In this document: positions 43,813-53,264 of the stretch, in pieces
Layout of the letters: every line of letters begins with the position of its first letter
Numbering within the stretch: the first letter of the stretch is position 1
NCBI RefSeq assembly: GCF_016908595.1
Contig: NZ_JAFBEC010000011.1
Coordinates: 25,923-89,922, forward strand
Direction: 5' to 3'
DNA: 64,000 nucleotides
From: Geomicrobium sediminis
GTDB lineage: Bacteria; Bacillota; Bacilli; Bacillales; Marinococcaceae
Notes under the pieces: model-generated
Databases searched by the model: none
What the model was told of the DNA's origin: nothing
Seen by the model: the letters and a program-made list of their open reading frames with translations, nothing else
Program-made: the position numbers and the translations under genes

Positions 43813-44616
43813 ATGAAGCCAGCTCAAAAGACGATTCCTTGGTTGCAACGCTTTGCTCGATTCGGATATATGTGCCAAGGAACCGTATTTATCCTTATTG
43901 GCATTCTCGCGCTACTTGCCGCGTTTAACCTTGGCGGAGATACAGAGAACACAACTGGGGCACTTCGGTCACTTTCCCGCCTGCCTTTCGGTCAATTTTT
44001 GCTTTTCGCGATCGGTTTTGGATTGATTGGCTATATTATGTTAATGCTGTTAAAAACGTTTAAAGATGTAGATGATCATGGCACTGCACTTGGTGGCCTT
44101 TTTCAACGCGGGACGTATCTATTTAGCGCGCTTGTTTATAGTATAATTTGCATTCAGTCTTTCCGCTTCGCTCTCCATCAATTTAGCCAAGATACCTATA
44201 ACGAAACGACCATTTCGTCTTATTTGTTGTCTAAGCCCTACGGTGCGATGGTCGTGTTTATTATCGGAATAGGAATCTTGCTTGCTGGTTTGATGCAATT
44301 CTACTTTGCAATGACGAACACGCATCGCGACGGCTTTAAATCATATGAAATGACACAAAAGGAAAAGCATTTTGCTACGATGACAGGCAAGGTAGGGTTC
44401 GGGGCACGCTCCATTCTGTTTATGATGATCGGTTACTTTTTTATGATCACCGCTCACCGATCTGATCCGAATGAAGCACGAGGATTTGATGATGCGCTTG
44501 CAACCCTGCAACAACAGCCGTTCGGAAATGTTTGGTTAGCCATTGTTGCTTTTGGTCTCGTCGCATATGGCGTGTATGCGTTTGTTCGGGCGTATTATGA
44601 GCAGATGCGTTTTTAA
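43813..44616 (+). CDS. DUF1206 membrane protein
   Basis: A 267-residue protein made of three copies of a two-helix unit (about 10-90, 98-165, 190-265), each starting with a G-rich first helix and ending in a YG/YA-type segment (GFGLIGYIMLML, GIGILLAGLMQFYFA, FGLVAYGVYAFVRA). This three-fold arrangement is characteristic of DUF1206 proteins of unknown function. RBS GAGGAGGACG precedes ATG 43813. It has its own terminator. Confidence 0.82.
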   Translation: MKPAQKTIPWLQRFARFGYMCQGTVFILIGILALLAAFNLGGDTENTTGALRSLSRLPFGQFLLFAIGFGLIGYIMLMLLKTFKDVDDHGTALGGLFQRGTYLFSALVYSIICIQSFRFALHQFSQDTYNETTISSYLLSKPYGAMVVFIIGIGILLAGLMQFYFAMTNTHRDGFKSYEMTQKEKHFATMTGKVGFGARSILFMMIGYFFMITAHRSDPNEARGFDDALATLQQQPFGNVWLAIVAFGLVAYGVYAFVRAYYEQMRF

Positions 44617-44638
44617 CCTTCCGTTTGGAAGGTTTTTT
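44615..44638 (+). terminator. intrinsic terminator
   Basis: AACCTTCC / GGAAGGTT stem with a four-base loop and a T run, beginning at the DUF1206 stop codon. Confidence 0.9.
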
Positions 44639-44726
44639 AGTTTGGTCAAACTTTCCATCACTGCATAAAACGACGTCTGTTTGGGCAAACTGTGTCACAA
44701 ATTGACTGTTAAAGGACGTGACACCG

Positions 44727-45389
44727 TTGCTAAGCTCTTCAAAGGAACATCATACACTCGTCTGTGTGCAACATGGCAAGAACGGACTTCGTTTTATTGA
44801 AAAGGCATTACAAACGATCGATCATGCATCCCACCACACGACCATTTTTTTATTCGATAATATGGCTTGTGAAGAAGACGAGGCGCATCGCATCGTCGGA
44901 ATGTCTTTATTTCAAAAGCTCGCCCTAAAATACGAAGCAGATCTACTCATAAGCGAAGGAAAACCATTGACCAACCGGAAACTCATTGCAGAGACTGCGA
45001 AAGAAGTTCAAGCTACACATTTAATTGTTGGCCAATCAATTGAAAGTTTATGGCGCAAATGGATCGGGAAATCTACCATTGATCACCTCTCAAAAGACAT
45101 TCCTTCTGTCAATGTGCACATGATTCCACGTGAACATGCCCATGAAGAAGAAGATTGGACATTTGATAAAGGAGTCGATGCTTACCTTTTCCCTATATAC
45201 AATGGAACGTACTTAGTCGATTTCCACCCAACCGGCGACGAATCACATGAAGGAGTTTTCTTTAAACATCGTCATACAGACTTTAACAACGGTCGATTTG
45301 CCTTCTATGATGACGAACGCATTACCGAAGCACACGTTAGAAAAGGGATTATTCACGAACTAACGGACCACTTTGAACAACAAGCTTAA
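44727..45389 (+). CDS. Usp-like protein with extra C-terminal domain, copy 1
   Basis: A protein of about 220 residues. The first 130 resemble the universal-stress-protein fold as found in the KdpD Usp domain (HTLVCVQHGKNGLRFIEKAL, later ATHLIVGQS). After an EEEDW hinge comes an 80-residue beta-rich domain (FHPTGDESHEGVFFKHRHTD, FNNGRFAFYDD) that I do not recognise. The start is taken as TTG 44727, ten bases after AAAGGA; GTG 44718 is too close to it. It forms an operon with a paralogue five to eleven bases downstream. Confidence 0.65.
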   Translation: MLSSSKEHHTLVCVQHGKNGLRFIEKALQTIDHASHHTTIFLFDNMACEEDEAHRIVGMSLFQKLALKYEADLLISEGKPLTNRKLIAETAKEVQATHLIVGQSIESLWRKWIGKSTIDHLSKDIPSVNVHMIPREHAHEEEDWTFDKGVDAYLFPIYNGTYLVDFHPTGDESHEGVFFKHRHTDFNNGRFAFYDDERITEAHVRKGIIHELTDHFEQQA

Positions 45390-45400
45390 AAAGGATGATA

Positions 45401-46060
45401 ATGATGGCTGAGAATATTCTTGTTTGCGTCAATTATGGACACCACGGAGCACGACTGATCAAACGAGGATCAGAGCTTGCCAAAACAACGGAAGCGAATC
45501 TCTACATTCTTGTCTTTGATTCCCTCCCACAAGACGATTACAAAAATGATCGTGAAGTTGATATGAGTATTTTCAAAGAAATGGCAGCTGACTATGGAGC
45601 TGAACTAATCGTAGAAGAAAGTCACGCCCACAACATTACGAAGGTTATTAAGCGAATCGCAAAAGAAATCGATGCGACTCAAATCGTCATTGGTCAACGT
45701 GTGGAAAACTTGTGGACAGCGTTAATTGGCGGTTCAATTATCGATATTCTCCTACATGATATTCCTTCAGCTGACTTGCATGTTGTGCCAAAGCCTCGTG
45801 CCGATGAAGAAGAAGATTGGAACTTCGAACGTGGGATTACCGCTTACTTGTATAAAAATGACGATCACACGTATACGCTTAATTTCGATCACAAGAAAAA
45901 CTGTGATTACGAAGGTGTCTTCTTCAAATACTTGCAAACCGATTTCAACAATGGCTTGTTCGCATTCCAAAAAGACAACCGTGTGTTTGAAGTCCGAGTC
46001 AATGATGGCATCGTCGAGTCACTCGTAGATATTGATGAAGAAAAAGATAAGACAGTATAG
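45401..46060 (+). CDS. Usp-like protein with extra C-terminal domain, copy 2
   Basis: Paralogue of the preceding gene, about 219 residues: ILVCVNYGHHGARLIKRGSE, TQIVIGQRVENLW, the same EEEDW hinge, and the same C-terminal domain (CDYEGVFFKYLQTDFNNGLF). The two copies agree best in the hinge and in the EGVFFK...TDFNNG...AF block, so that block is likely functional. Several ATG codons follow AAAAAGG; 45401 or 45404 are best spaced. No kinase or transporter gene that might use them is adjacent. Confidence 0.7.
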   Translation: MMAENILVCVNYGHHGARLIKRGSELAKTTEANLYILVFDSLPQDDYKNDREVDMSIFKEMAADYGAELIVEESHAHNITKVIKRIAKEIDATQIVIGQRVENLWTALIGGSIIDILLHDIPSADLHVVPKPRADEEEDWNFERGITAYLYKNDDHTYTLNFDHKKNCDYEGVFFKYLQTDFNNGLFAFQKDNRVFEVRVNDGIVESLVDIDEEKDKTV

Positions 46061-46066
46061 AATGTA

Positions 46067-46098
46067 AAAAAAACGAGGAGAATTCTCCTCGTTTTTTT
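46067..46098 (+). terminator. intrinsic terminator, perfectly palindromic
   Basis: AAAAAAACGAGGAG / CTCCTCGTTTTTTT with AATT at the tip. Confidence 0.92.
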
Positions 46099-46268
46099 GC
46101 GTCTTTATAGAGCAAAGAAACGTGCGAAGTGTTTGGAACCACCACCTAAGTGTCTGTATGTTGGGATTTGGCTCCAAAATTGAAGTTAGATTACTAAAAT
46201 CCCCACCATAAACCTCCACCAACATCTCTCTAAAAGAAATCCCTTATCCAAGATCTCTTCAACAATTC

Positions 46269-46298
46269 AAGACAGGACGCTATAAAACGTCCTGTCTT
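46269..46298. terminator. hairpin at the end of the BcrAB-like operon
   Basis: Eleven-base-pair stem AAGACAGGACG / CGTCCTGTCTT touching the permease stop codon. The T run is short and on the plus strand, so it may act as a 3' stabiliser as much as a terminator. Confidence 0.55.
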
Positions 46299-47032
46299 TT
46301 GTAAATCACGTGGGCGATTGCCAACATTAATGCGATATGAATAAGTAGAAATCCAATTGACGCCCACATCGATGGGAATGGAGGCGGAGCTAAGGAGACA
46401 GGGTTGTAGTTGTTAAACACATCAATATGAGCAAACACAATCCAAGAAGCCCAGTCATATTCAGCAGCAAGTAATACGAACAAATCTGCGAAAAAATACG
46501 GTAAGATTGTTAGTACAATCGTAACGGCGGTGTTTTTCGTAATGACCGCAATTAACGTTGCTAGCGCTACATAAAAGATAAGCGAAGGCGTCGTATACAA
46601 TGCTGTTTCAAGTAAGTAAAAGAACGTTGACGAAAGTGGCACAACGTGCGGAAAGAACAACCCGAAAGCGAAAAGCAACGCTAACACAAAACTATAAAGC
46701 AAAAAGCTAATCACTAAGTTCGTCAACCACTTTGATAACAGAACTCGATGACGCGATACTGGTTTTATGAGTAATTGCTTGATCGTACCTGTAGATGCTT
46801 CACCTGATATTGCTCCGGTCACGAGCACAAAACTGTACAACATAATAAAGATATGGAGAACAGAACCGATCGTGACAAACTCCTCTGTTGTAAGCAATAA
46901 CCCAAAGGATTGATCAATTGCAATCGCAACGATAAAGATAAACAGAATCAGAATAGACATCATCATCATCGCGAGTCCAATTCTCCGACCGTGCCATGCT
47001 TTTAACGTCTCATTAATGACTAATCCTTTCAT
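46280..47032 (-). CDS. ABC-2 permease (BcrB-like)
   Basis: A 250-residue membrane protein with six helices and the ABC-2 motif SGEASTGTIKQLLIKPVSRH after the second. This small size and the preceding BcrA-like ATPase fit the bacitracin/lantibiotic self-protection and detoxification exporters. It overlaps the ATPase gene by four bases. The exported compound is not determinable here. Confidence 0.82.
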   Translation of the reverse strand: MKGLVINETLKAWHGRRIGLAMMMMSILILFIFIVAIAIDQSFGLLLTTEEFVTIGSVLHIFIMLYSFVLVTGAISGEASTGTIKQLLIKPVSRHRVLLSKWLTNLVISFLLYSFVLALLFAFGLFFPHVVPLSSTFFYLLETALYTTPSLIFYVALATLIAVITKNTAVTIVLTILPYFFADLFVLLAAEYDWASWIVFAHIDVFNNYNPVSLAPPPFPSMWASIGFLLIHIALMLAIAHVIYKRQDVL

Positions 47033-47940
47033 CGTTCATCCCTCTCTGACTCTAATAACGAGAAGTAGCGCTCTTCCAACCCTTGTTCGTAACGTATCTC
47101 ATATACATTGACGTTCTGCTGAACGAGCGCTTCAACGATCGCTGGAATCTGCTCATACGGTTGGTCGTAAATGACAAACTGATTCTCATTTTTTTCTACG
47201 TTCCCAAATTGCGCTAATTGGGTATGTGCGTCGGCTTCTGGTCTCGCTGTAACATGGATCGTATACGTACTTTCAGTCGCTGACGAGCGCAAATCAAATT
47301 CATCAACAGCTTGACCATCTTTAATGACGATCGCACGGTCACAAAGCACTTCAACTTCACGAAGTTGGTGACTCGAAACGAGCAACGTTACCCCGTCTTG
47401 CTTGGCTAAGCGGCGTAAGTAATAGCGCAGTTCTTTTATTCCATTTGGATCTAAACCGTTTGTCGGTTCGTCAAGAATTAATACGGACGGTTGATGAAGG
47501 ATGGATACCGCAATACCAAGTCGTTGCTTCATGCCCAGAGAATACGTTTTTACTTTGTCATCGATTCGATTTGTGAGTTCAACTAGTTCAATGACTTGTT
47601 CAATTCGTTCTTCACTAATTGGCTTTTGACTCATCCTTGCAAAGTGTTCAAGATTTTGTCTGCCAGATAAGTACGTATACAAATCAGGATCTTCAACAAT
47701 CGCACCAATGTGTTGCAGCGCTTCTTCACGGTTTTTGTTAAGGTCCTTTCCTTCAATAAAGACTTCCCCGCGGTCCATCTTTATTAAAGAGACGATTAAA
47801 CGAATCGTCATCGTTTTCCCAGACCCATTCGGTCCTAGAAACCCATAAATTAAGCCCCGATCCAGTGAAAATGATAAATCGTTGATCACTTTATGACCTT
47901 TGAACGTTCGACTCAATTGTTTCACAACAAGAGGTTTCAT
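47029..47940 (-). CDS. ABC transporter ATP-binding protein (BcrA-like)
   Basis: A 303-residue ATPase with Walker A GPNGSGKTMTIR, signature YSLGMKQRLGIAVSIL, Walker B VLILDEPTNGLDP and a C-terminal accessory domain of about 85 residues, as in BcrA and lantibiotic immunity ATPases. RBS AAGGAGGTG is before ATG 47940. It lies 3.4 kb from the BceRSAB-like module, so two peptide-antibiotic systems are near neighbours. Confidence 0.85.
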   Translation of the reverse strand: MKPLVVKQLSRTFKGHKVINDLSFSLDRGLIYGFLGPNGSGKTMTIRLIVSLIKMDRGEVFIEGKDLNKNREEALQHIGAIVEDPDLYTYLSGRQNLEHFARMSQKPISEERIEQVIELVELTNRIDDKVKTYSLGMKQRLGIAVSILHQPSVLILDEPTNGLDPNGIKELRYYLRRLAKQDGVTLLVSSHQLREVEVLCDRAIVIKDGQAVDEFDLRSSATESTYTIHVTARPEADAHTQLAQFGNVEKNENQFVIYDQPYEQIPAIVEALVQQNVNVYEIRYEQGLEERYFSLLESERDER

Positions 47941-48027
47941 CAGTTAGCACCTCCTTAAATTTCTTGTGGCTAATTCGTTTTGGTTGCATATAGATAGTTT
48001 CAGAACAGATAAAGTGGGGAGAAGTAC

Positions 48028-48720
48028 ATGGACGATAAAAAAATTGCATTTTTACTGTGTGTGAACGATGAACATTACTACACCAAGTGCTTACGACATA
48101 TCTCGCTCTTATCCGTCCCCAAAGGATACACCATTGAAGTCATCGAAATTCGCGGTGCCGAAAGTATGACAGAGGGATACAATAAAGGCATGGAAAAAAC
48201 CGATGCCAAATATAAAATTTACTTGCATCAAGATGTGATGATTATCCACCATATGATGCTTTATAACATGCTCGATATCTTCCTCAACTTTCCGAAGGTA
48301 GGGATGCTCGGTGTTGTAGGATGTGAACACCTAAACGACCAAGGTCTCTGGTGGGATAGCCCAAATCGGTTCGGTAAAATACTCGAAGATAAAGATTACT
48401 ACGTCATGTCTGTACTTCAAGAACCAACAGATCACTATCAATCTGTTGAAGCGATTGACGGTTTAATCATGATGACGCAATACGATCTTGAATGGGAGTC
48501 ATCCGTCTTTGACGATTGGCATTTCTATGATATTTCTCAATGTGAACAGTTCAAAGCTCACGGGTACGACATTGGCATTCCACAGCAAGGATACCCTTGG
48601 GTAATCCATGAGTGCGGTCCTATCATTAATATGGAACGTTATGAAGAATATCGCTTGAAGTTTCTTGATTGGAAAAAAAACGGCTATAGCTCTTCCGCTC
48701 GTTCTTTTTTTGCAAATTGA
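48028..48720 (+). CDS. StrF-like glycosyltransferase-fold protein
   Basis: A 230-residue protein of the GT-A fold family near the streptomycin-biosynthesis StrF domain (Glyco_tranf_2_5). It has IAFLLCVNDEHYY at the N-terminus, EIRGAESMTEGYNKGM, the YLHQDVMI block where GT2 enzymes have their metal-binding acidic motif, and EAIDGLIMMTQYDLEW. No membrane helix. RBS GGGGAG precedes the ATG. Its 3' end overlaps the convergent MFS gene by 37 bp. Donor and acceptor are unknown. Confidence 0.72.
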   Translation: MDDKKIAFLLCVNDEHYYTKCLRHISLLSVPKGYTIEVIEIRGAESMTEGYNKGMEKTDAKYKIYLHQDVMIIHHMMLYNMLDIFLNFPKVGMLGVVGCEHLNDQGLWWDSPNRFGKILEDKDYYVMSVLQEPTDHYQSVEAIDGLIMMTQYDLEWESSVFDDWHFYDISQCEQFKAHGYDIGIPQQGYPWVIHECGPIINMERYEEYRLKFLDWKKNGYSSSARSFFAN

Positions 48721-49874
48721 ATGGCCGGTACAGCGAGAGCGAGCAACCCAAGCATAAAGACAACAACGCCAAGCCACGCAAACGAGGTATAGAAGAAGCC
48801 ACCGATGGCTCCAGCAATACTTGAACCTGCGTAATAAGCAAACAAATAAAGCGAAGATGCTTGTGATCGATATTCCTTTGCACGTTGGCTAACCCATGCA
48901 CTTGCGGTAGAGTGTGCGCCAAAGAAACCAAATGTAAAGACAACAACGCCAAGAATCGTAATCGGTAACACCGGCACTAATGTGAGCAATGCACCAACCG
49001 TCATTAAACCGATACCTAGAAGAATTACTGCAGGCTTTCCATGTCGATCCGCTTTCTTTCCCATATAAACCGAACTAAACGTCCCTGCTAGATACACGAC
49101 GTAAATGAAACCGATAATCGCTTGAGATAAAGAAAACGGTGGTTCCATTAATAAGTAAGCAAAATAATTAAAGAGAACGATAAAAGAACCCATGAGGATA
49201 AACCCTAGTGAAATGACTGCCATTAACTGTGGCTGTTTCAACACAGATCCATATCGCCGCAACGCTTGATTAATTGAAGATTTCTTAGGGGTATAATGCT
49301 TTGAGTTCGGCAACATGAACATGAACAACACACTCATGACAAGGGACAATCCTCCAAGCGCAGTGAGTGCAACTTGCCAATTCCAAATGTCTGTCAAAAC
49401 GCCTGTGATCAGTCGTCCACTCATTCCTCCGATGCTTGAACCTGCAATGTAGAGCCCCATTACTTTCCCGAGACTGTTTTGATCAAATTCTTCCACAACG
49501 TAGGTCATGGCAATCGCAGGAACACCTGCCACAGCTATGCCGAGGAACGTGCGAATCGATAATAGCGTTCCAAAATTCGGACTAAACGCTGTAAGAAGAC
49601 CCATTACAGCCGTTAAAATCATCGATAAAACCATAACATTCTTCCGACCGAACCGGTCCGATAGCGGTGCTGCCACGAGTAACAAAATCGCAAGCATACC
49701 TGTTGTGACTGAAATGGTTAAACTCGCTGATTGAGCCGTAACACCAAATTCATCAGAAAAAATGGGAAGCAAAGGTTGAGTCGCGTAAATCGTTGCAAAC
49801 GTTACAAACCCTGCAAAAAATAACGCGACCGCCGCAGAGTAGTATGTTTTCGTCCCACTTTGAATATAAGTCAC
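48684..49874 (-). CDS. MFS transporter (12 helices, YnfM-like)
   Basis: A 396-residue major-facilitator exporter with about twelve helices, motif A-type loop PLSDRFGRKNVM between helices 2 and 3 and a second KKADRHGKPAVI loop in the C-half. YnfM/arabinose-exporter-like proteins are close in layout. The start is GTG 49874, seven bases after AAGG; no ATG is available nearby. Its last 37 bp overlap the glycosyltransferase gene tail to tail. Substrate is unknown. Confidence 0.82.
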   Translation of the reverse strand: MTYIQSGTKTYYSAAVALFFAGFVTFATIYATQPLLPIFSDEFGVTAQSASLTISVTTGMLAILLLVAAPLSDRFGRKNVMVLSMILTAVMGLLTAFSPNFGTLLSIRTFLGIAVAGVPAIAMTYVVEEFDQNSLGKVMGLYIAGSSIGGMSGRLITGVLTDIWNWQVALTALGGLSLVMSVLFMFMLPNSKHYTPKKSSINQALRRYGSVLKQPQLMAVISLGFILMGSFIVLFNYFAYLLMEPPFSLSQAIIGFIYVVYLAGTFSSVYMGKKADRHGKPAVILLGIGLMTVGALLTLVPVLPITILGVVVFTFGFFGAHSTASAWVSQRAKEYRSQASSLYLFAYYAGSSIAGAIGGFFYTSFAWLGVVVFMLGLLALAVPAIQFAKKERAEEL

Positions 49875-49988
49875 ACTAACGCCTTCTTTCTATTCTCTTA
49901 AGTCTAATACGCGAACTTGGAATCGTCCACAACCTCACGTTTGAGAAAGTCCAAATAATGGTATAGACAGCTAAAAAGGCGTGACGTG

Positions 49989-50393
49989 ATGATTACAATG
50001 TTCCGCACATTCTATTCTATGATCTTATTCGTAGCAGGTGTTTTACACTTTACTCATGAGAAACTGTTTCGAAGCATTGTTCCGAAGTTCCTACCGTTCA
50101 GACGACTGATTGTCCTCGTAAGCGGCGTAATGGAACTCGCTTTCTCCGTTCTTCTTTGGGTCCAAAAGGGACAGAAACTCACTGGTAAACTTCTCGCACT
50201 GTTTATGATTATCGTCTTTCCAGCTAACATCTATATGGCAGCCAAGAATCGTACATACATTAATGGAAAGAAAATTCACCCCGTGTTTCTCTGGCTACGT
50301 CTCCCATTACAAATCCCACTTATCTTAGGCGCACTTTATGTAACCGGACATTCGAAAAAAGACGATGTGAAACCTAAAAAACCACTGGGTTAA
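49989..50393 (+). CDS. DoxX-family membrane protein
   Basis: A protein of about 134 residues with four helices and the DoxX-like pattern: an N-terminal GVLHFTHEKLF, a Glu in SGVMELAFSVLLW and IVFPANIYMA in the third helix. DoxX-like proteins often take part in redox or stress tolerance, but roles vary. The ATG 49989 follows AAGG at nine bases; GTG 49986 is possible. Divergent from the MFS gene. Confidence 0.75.
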   Translation: MITMFRTFYSMILFVAGVLHFTHEKLFRSIVPKFLPFRRLIVLVSGVMELAFSVLLWVQKGQKLTGKLLALFMIIVFPANIYMAAKNRTYINGKKIHPVFLWLRLPLQIPLILGALYVTGHSKKDDVKPKKPLG

Positions 50394-50407
50394 GCGCTCA
50401 GTGGTTT
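50379..50407 (+). terminator. terminator-like hairpin over the DoxX stop codon
   Basis: AAACCACTG / CAGTGGTTT with an 11-base loop, then GTTGGTTTT. Confidence 0.6.
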
Positions 50408-50484
50408 GTTGGTTTTGACCCGTTCAGCGGGACGATTTTAAGCTCTGATCACAAAGATAAGAGCCCTACTCAGATTTCCGCGTT

Positions 50485-50519
50485 TTGATCCGCGCTACCC
50501 TAGTCTTGATCCACGCTAC
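50485..50519. repeat. two tandem imperfect copies of a 21-bp unit
   Basis: TTGATCCGCGCTAC (50485-50498) and TTGATCCACGCTAC (50506-50519) repeat with 21-bp spacing, in an intergenic stretch with related motifs such as TTTTGACCCG (50415) nearby. Confidence 0.5.
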
Positions 50520-50610
50520 TTTGACTTCTCGCGGTCAAAGGCCAAAGGTTATTTCGGAATTTCAAACCCTCAGCACTTCCTCCTGCGCGTTAAAATATTC
50601 GCTAACGATC

Positions 50611-50639
50611 AAAAAAACGAGGAGTACACACTCCTCGTT
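50611..50639 (-). terminator. intrinsic terminator of the aldo/keto reductase gene
   Basis: AACGAGGAGT / ACTCCTCGTT stem followed on the minus strand by a T run. Confidence 0.9.
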
Positions 50640-51571
50640 CATGAAAAAATGTCATCAATAACAAGTATCTCTCGATCCGTTAACGCCATTTCCGCCGCTC
50701 GGATACTCGTTTTCACTTGGTCGGTCCGTTTTGCTCCTGGTATTAGCACATCGACAGAAGGTCTCGTTAAATACCATGCCAAAATTACGTGCGCAACTTC
50801 TTCTCCCTTTGCATCGGCAATTTCACGAACACGTTCGACTTTTGCGAGGTTTTCTTTAAACGCTTCTCCTTGAAACGATGGCTTTTTTGAACGAAAGTCA
50901 GTAAACGTACTATTCTCAGTATACTTTCCTGCGAGTAATCCTGACTCTAGCGGGAAATAAGGAATAAACGTAATGTCCTCTTTTGATGTGTAAGCGAAAA
51001 AGTCGGATTCTGCTTGACGGTTCAGTAAATTGTATTCTGATTGCAACACATCAACGTAACCGTCTTGATTCGCATCCTTTAGCTGTTCAGGTGAAAAGTT
51101 AGATACACCAATGGAACGGATCTTCCCAGCATCTTTAAGTTCTTTCAATGCCCCCACGGCTTCTGCTTTTGGTGTTGATTCATCTGGGAAATGAATGTAA
51201 AACAAATCGATATAATCCGTCTGCAATCGTTTGAGGGCATCATCGACAGATTGTTTCAAGAAGTTTGGAGAGTTATCAAACTCCATCGTATCGCCAACAG
51301 CTTTGTGTGCAGCTTTCGTTGCAATAACAAGATCTTCACGCTTATATTCTTTAACGACTTCGCCGACGAGTTCTTCCGAACGCTTCGGGCCGTAAATGAA
51401 AGCCGTATCAAGCATCGTAATTCCGTGGTTGATCGCAGTCCGAACAACATTACGTCCTTCTTCTTCATCAAGCATGTTCGGATAAATGTTATGGCCGCCA
51501 ACCGCATTTGTGCCTAAACCGATTGGATGTACATGAACATCTGACTTTCCTAATTGTATGTGCTTCACCAT
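50639..51571 (-). CDS. aldo/keto reductase (IolS/YhdN-like)
   Basis: NADPH-dependent carbonyl reductase of 310 residues on a TIM barrel. The catalytic tetrad is visible: Asp in [10 protein letters not shown] with its Tyr, Lys in VIATKAAHK, His in [10 protein letters not shown]. The cofactor-binding C-terminal region is [15 protein letters not shown] 51571 is eight bases after GGAG; the GTG at 51580 is not well spaced. It lies just downstream of the acyl-CoA synthetase gene (same strand, about 40 bp). Physiological substrate unknown. Confidence 0.9.
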   Translation of the reverse strand: MVKHIQLGKSDVHVHPIGLGTNAVGGHNIYPNMLDEEEGRNVVRTAINHGITMLDTAFIYGPKRSEELVGEVVKEYKREDLVIATKAAHKAVGDTMEFDNSPNFLKQSVDDALKRLQTDYIDLFYIHFPDESTPKAEAVGALKELKDAGKIRSIGVSNFSPEQLKDANQDGYVDVLQSEYNLLNRQAESDFFAYTSKEDITFIPYFPLESGLLAGKYTENSTFTDFRSKKPSFQGEAFKENLAKVERVREIADAKGEEVAHVILAWYLTRPSVDVLIPGAKRTDQVKTSIRAAEMALTDREILVIDDIFS

Positions 51572-51614
51572 CTTCCTCACTCCTTTCTATTGCTATTACA
51601 CAAATCTATTGCCG

Positions 51615-53174
51615 TTAAACCAAGTCTCGCAAATAGACTTTCTGTATTTTACCACTCGCTGTTTTCGGTAGCTCATCCATAAATGTCACGTAACGAGGAC
51701 ATTTAAAGTGGGCCAACTTACTTCTTGCATAGTCAATCATTTCTTGCTCCGTCGCTTGATGCCCTTCCCGTAACACGAGAATGGCGTGAGGGGTTTCGCC
51801 CCACTTTTCATCCGGCTTTGCAACAATCGCTGCTTCTTTCACAGATGAGTGATCATAGAAAACGCTTTCAACTTCAATCGATGAGATGTTCTCTCCTCCA
51901 CTAATGATGATGTCCTTTTTGCGATCAACAACTTGAACACGATGGCGATCGTCAACCGTCGCCATGTCACCTGTATAAAGCCAGCCGTCACGAATCGTTC
52001 GTGCTGTCTCCTCATCATTCTTCCAATACCCTTTCATCACTCCATGCCCTTTAACGACAAGCTCACCGACTGTTTTCCCGTCAGTTGGCACGCTTTTTCC
52101 CTCGTCATTAATGACCCGCACTTTAGAGCCGATCATTTCAAACCCTTGTTTCGCTTTTGCCTCGTAATAACGATCTCCGACTAAATCGTCGTCTTCTGAG
52201 GATAGATAACTAATGAGAGACAAAGGCGAACTCTCGGTCATCCCATACACTTGAATAAACGTAAACCCAATCTCTTCTTCTAACGTCTTCACAAATGCTT
52301 GAGGTGGTGCAGCACCCGCAATAACGACTCGCACATCTTGCGTGATGTTACGCTTTTCTGCTTTGTATTGATCAATTAAACTGCCAAGTACTGTTGGCGC
52401 CATGTGCATCACCGATACGTCATATCGTTCCATTCGCTCTAGAATTTCTGACGGGTCGGTTTTCTTTTGCATCACTTGGGTCGCACCATTTGCTGTGTAG
52501 TAAAACGGAGAACCCCAGCCATTGACATGAAACATCGGTAACACGTGAAGCAACGTGTCTTGGTCGGTGACTTGAAGATGATGCATCGTGCTCAGTGCAT
52601 GTAAGTAATTGCTTCGATGCGTGAGCATAACTCCTTTTGGCTTCCCTGTCGTCCCGCTCGTGTAAAGAATTGAGCACAAATCATTTTCACTTAAATCTGC
52701 TCGTGAATAAGGAGCACTCTCTTGTGACTGTAACCAAGAATCATACGCAAAATATGAGCCTGATGAGCGTTCTGCTCCGTGTACAACAACAGACTGCACC
52801 GTTTCAAGTTTCGGTAAGATCGGTGCAATTAAGTCATACAATTCATGGTCTACAAACAGCGCTTTGCTTTCACTATGATTAAGAATGTACAAATAATCAT
52901 CTGACTTTAAACGTGTATTTAATGAAACCATAATTGCTCCTACTTGAAACATTCCGTAAAACCCTTCGAACATTTCAAGCGTATTCGGTGCTAAATAGGC
53001 GACCCGATCACCCTTTTGAATTCCGAGTGCAGAGAGCCCGTGAGACAGTTGATTCACTCGATCATTAATTTCAGTATACGTATAGGCTTGATCGTTTTGG
53101 TCAATAATTGCCTTCTTTTCACCATATACTCGTACCGCACGATCCAAAAAATCGGTTAAAATCATCTCAGTCAC
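51615..53174 (-). CDS. medium/long-chain acyl-CoA synthetase (AMP-forming)
   Basis: Activates a carboxylic acid to its acyl-CoA through an acyl-adenylate. Motifs are the P-loop-like ILYTSGTTGKPKGVMLTH, the A5 region QVYGMTESSPLS, the GWLYTGDMA core and the C-terminal catalytic lysine in LPKTASGKIQK. The 519-residue length fits the FadD/AlkK group. GTG 53174 is nine bases after AAGGAG and ATG 53180 only three, so GTG is preferred; the far upstream frame is noncoding. Neighbouring beta-oxidation-type genes suggest fatty or branched acids. Confidence 0.87.
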   Translation of the reverse strand: MTEMILTDFLDRAVRVYGEKKAIIDQNDQAYTYTEINDRVNQLSHGLSALGIQKGDRVAYLAPNTLEMFEGFYGMFQVGAIMVSLNTRLKSDDYLYILNHSESKALFVDHELYDLIAPILPKLETVQSVVVHGAERSSGSYFAYDSWLQSQESAPYSRADLSENDLCSILYTSGTTGKPKGVMLTHRSNYLHALSTMHHLQVTDQDTLLHVLPMFHVNGWGSPFYYTANGATQVMQKKTDPSEILERMERYDVSVMHMAPTVLGSLIDQYKAEKRNITQDVRVVIAGAAPPQAFVKTLEEEIGFTFIQVYGMTESSPLSLISYLSSEDDDLVGDRYYEAKAKQGFEMIGSKVRVINDEGKSVPTDGKTVGELVVKGHGVMKGYWKNDEETARTIRDGWLYTGDMATVDDRHRVQVVDRKKDIIISGGENISSIEVESVFYDHSSVKEAAIVAKPDEKWGETPHAILVLREGHQATEQEMIDYARSKLAHFKCPRYVTFMDELPKTASGKIQKVYLRDLV

Positions 53175-53264
53175 AGTCATCCACTCCTTATATATCTGAA
53201 TAATAAGAATTGTAGTTGCATCGTACACTAACTCTAATTTCAATTGCAACTGATTGCTCGCACA

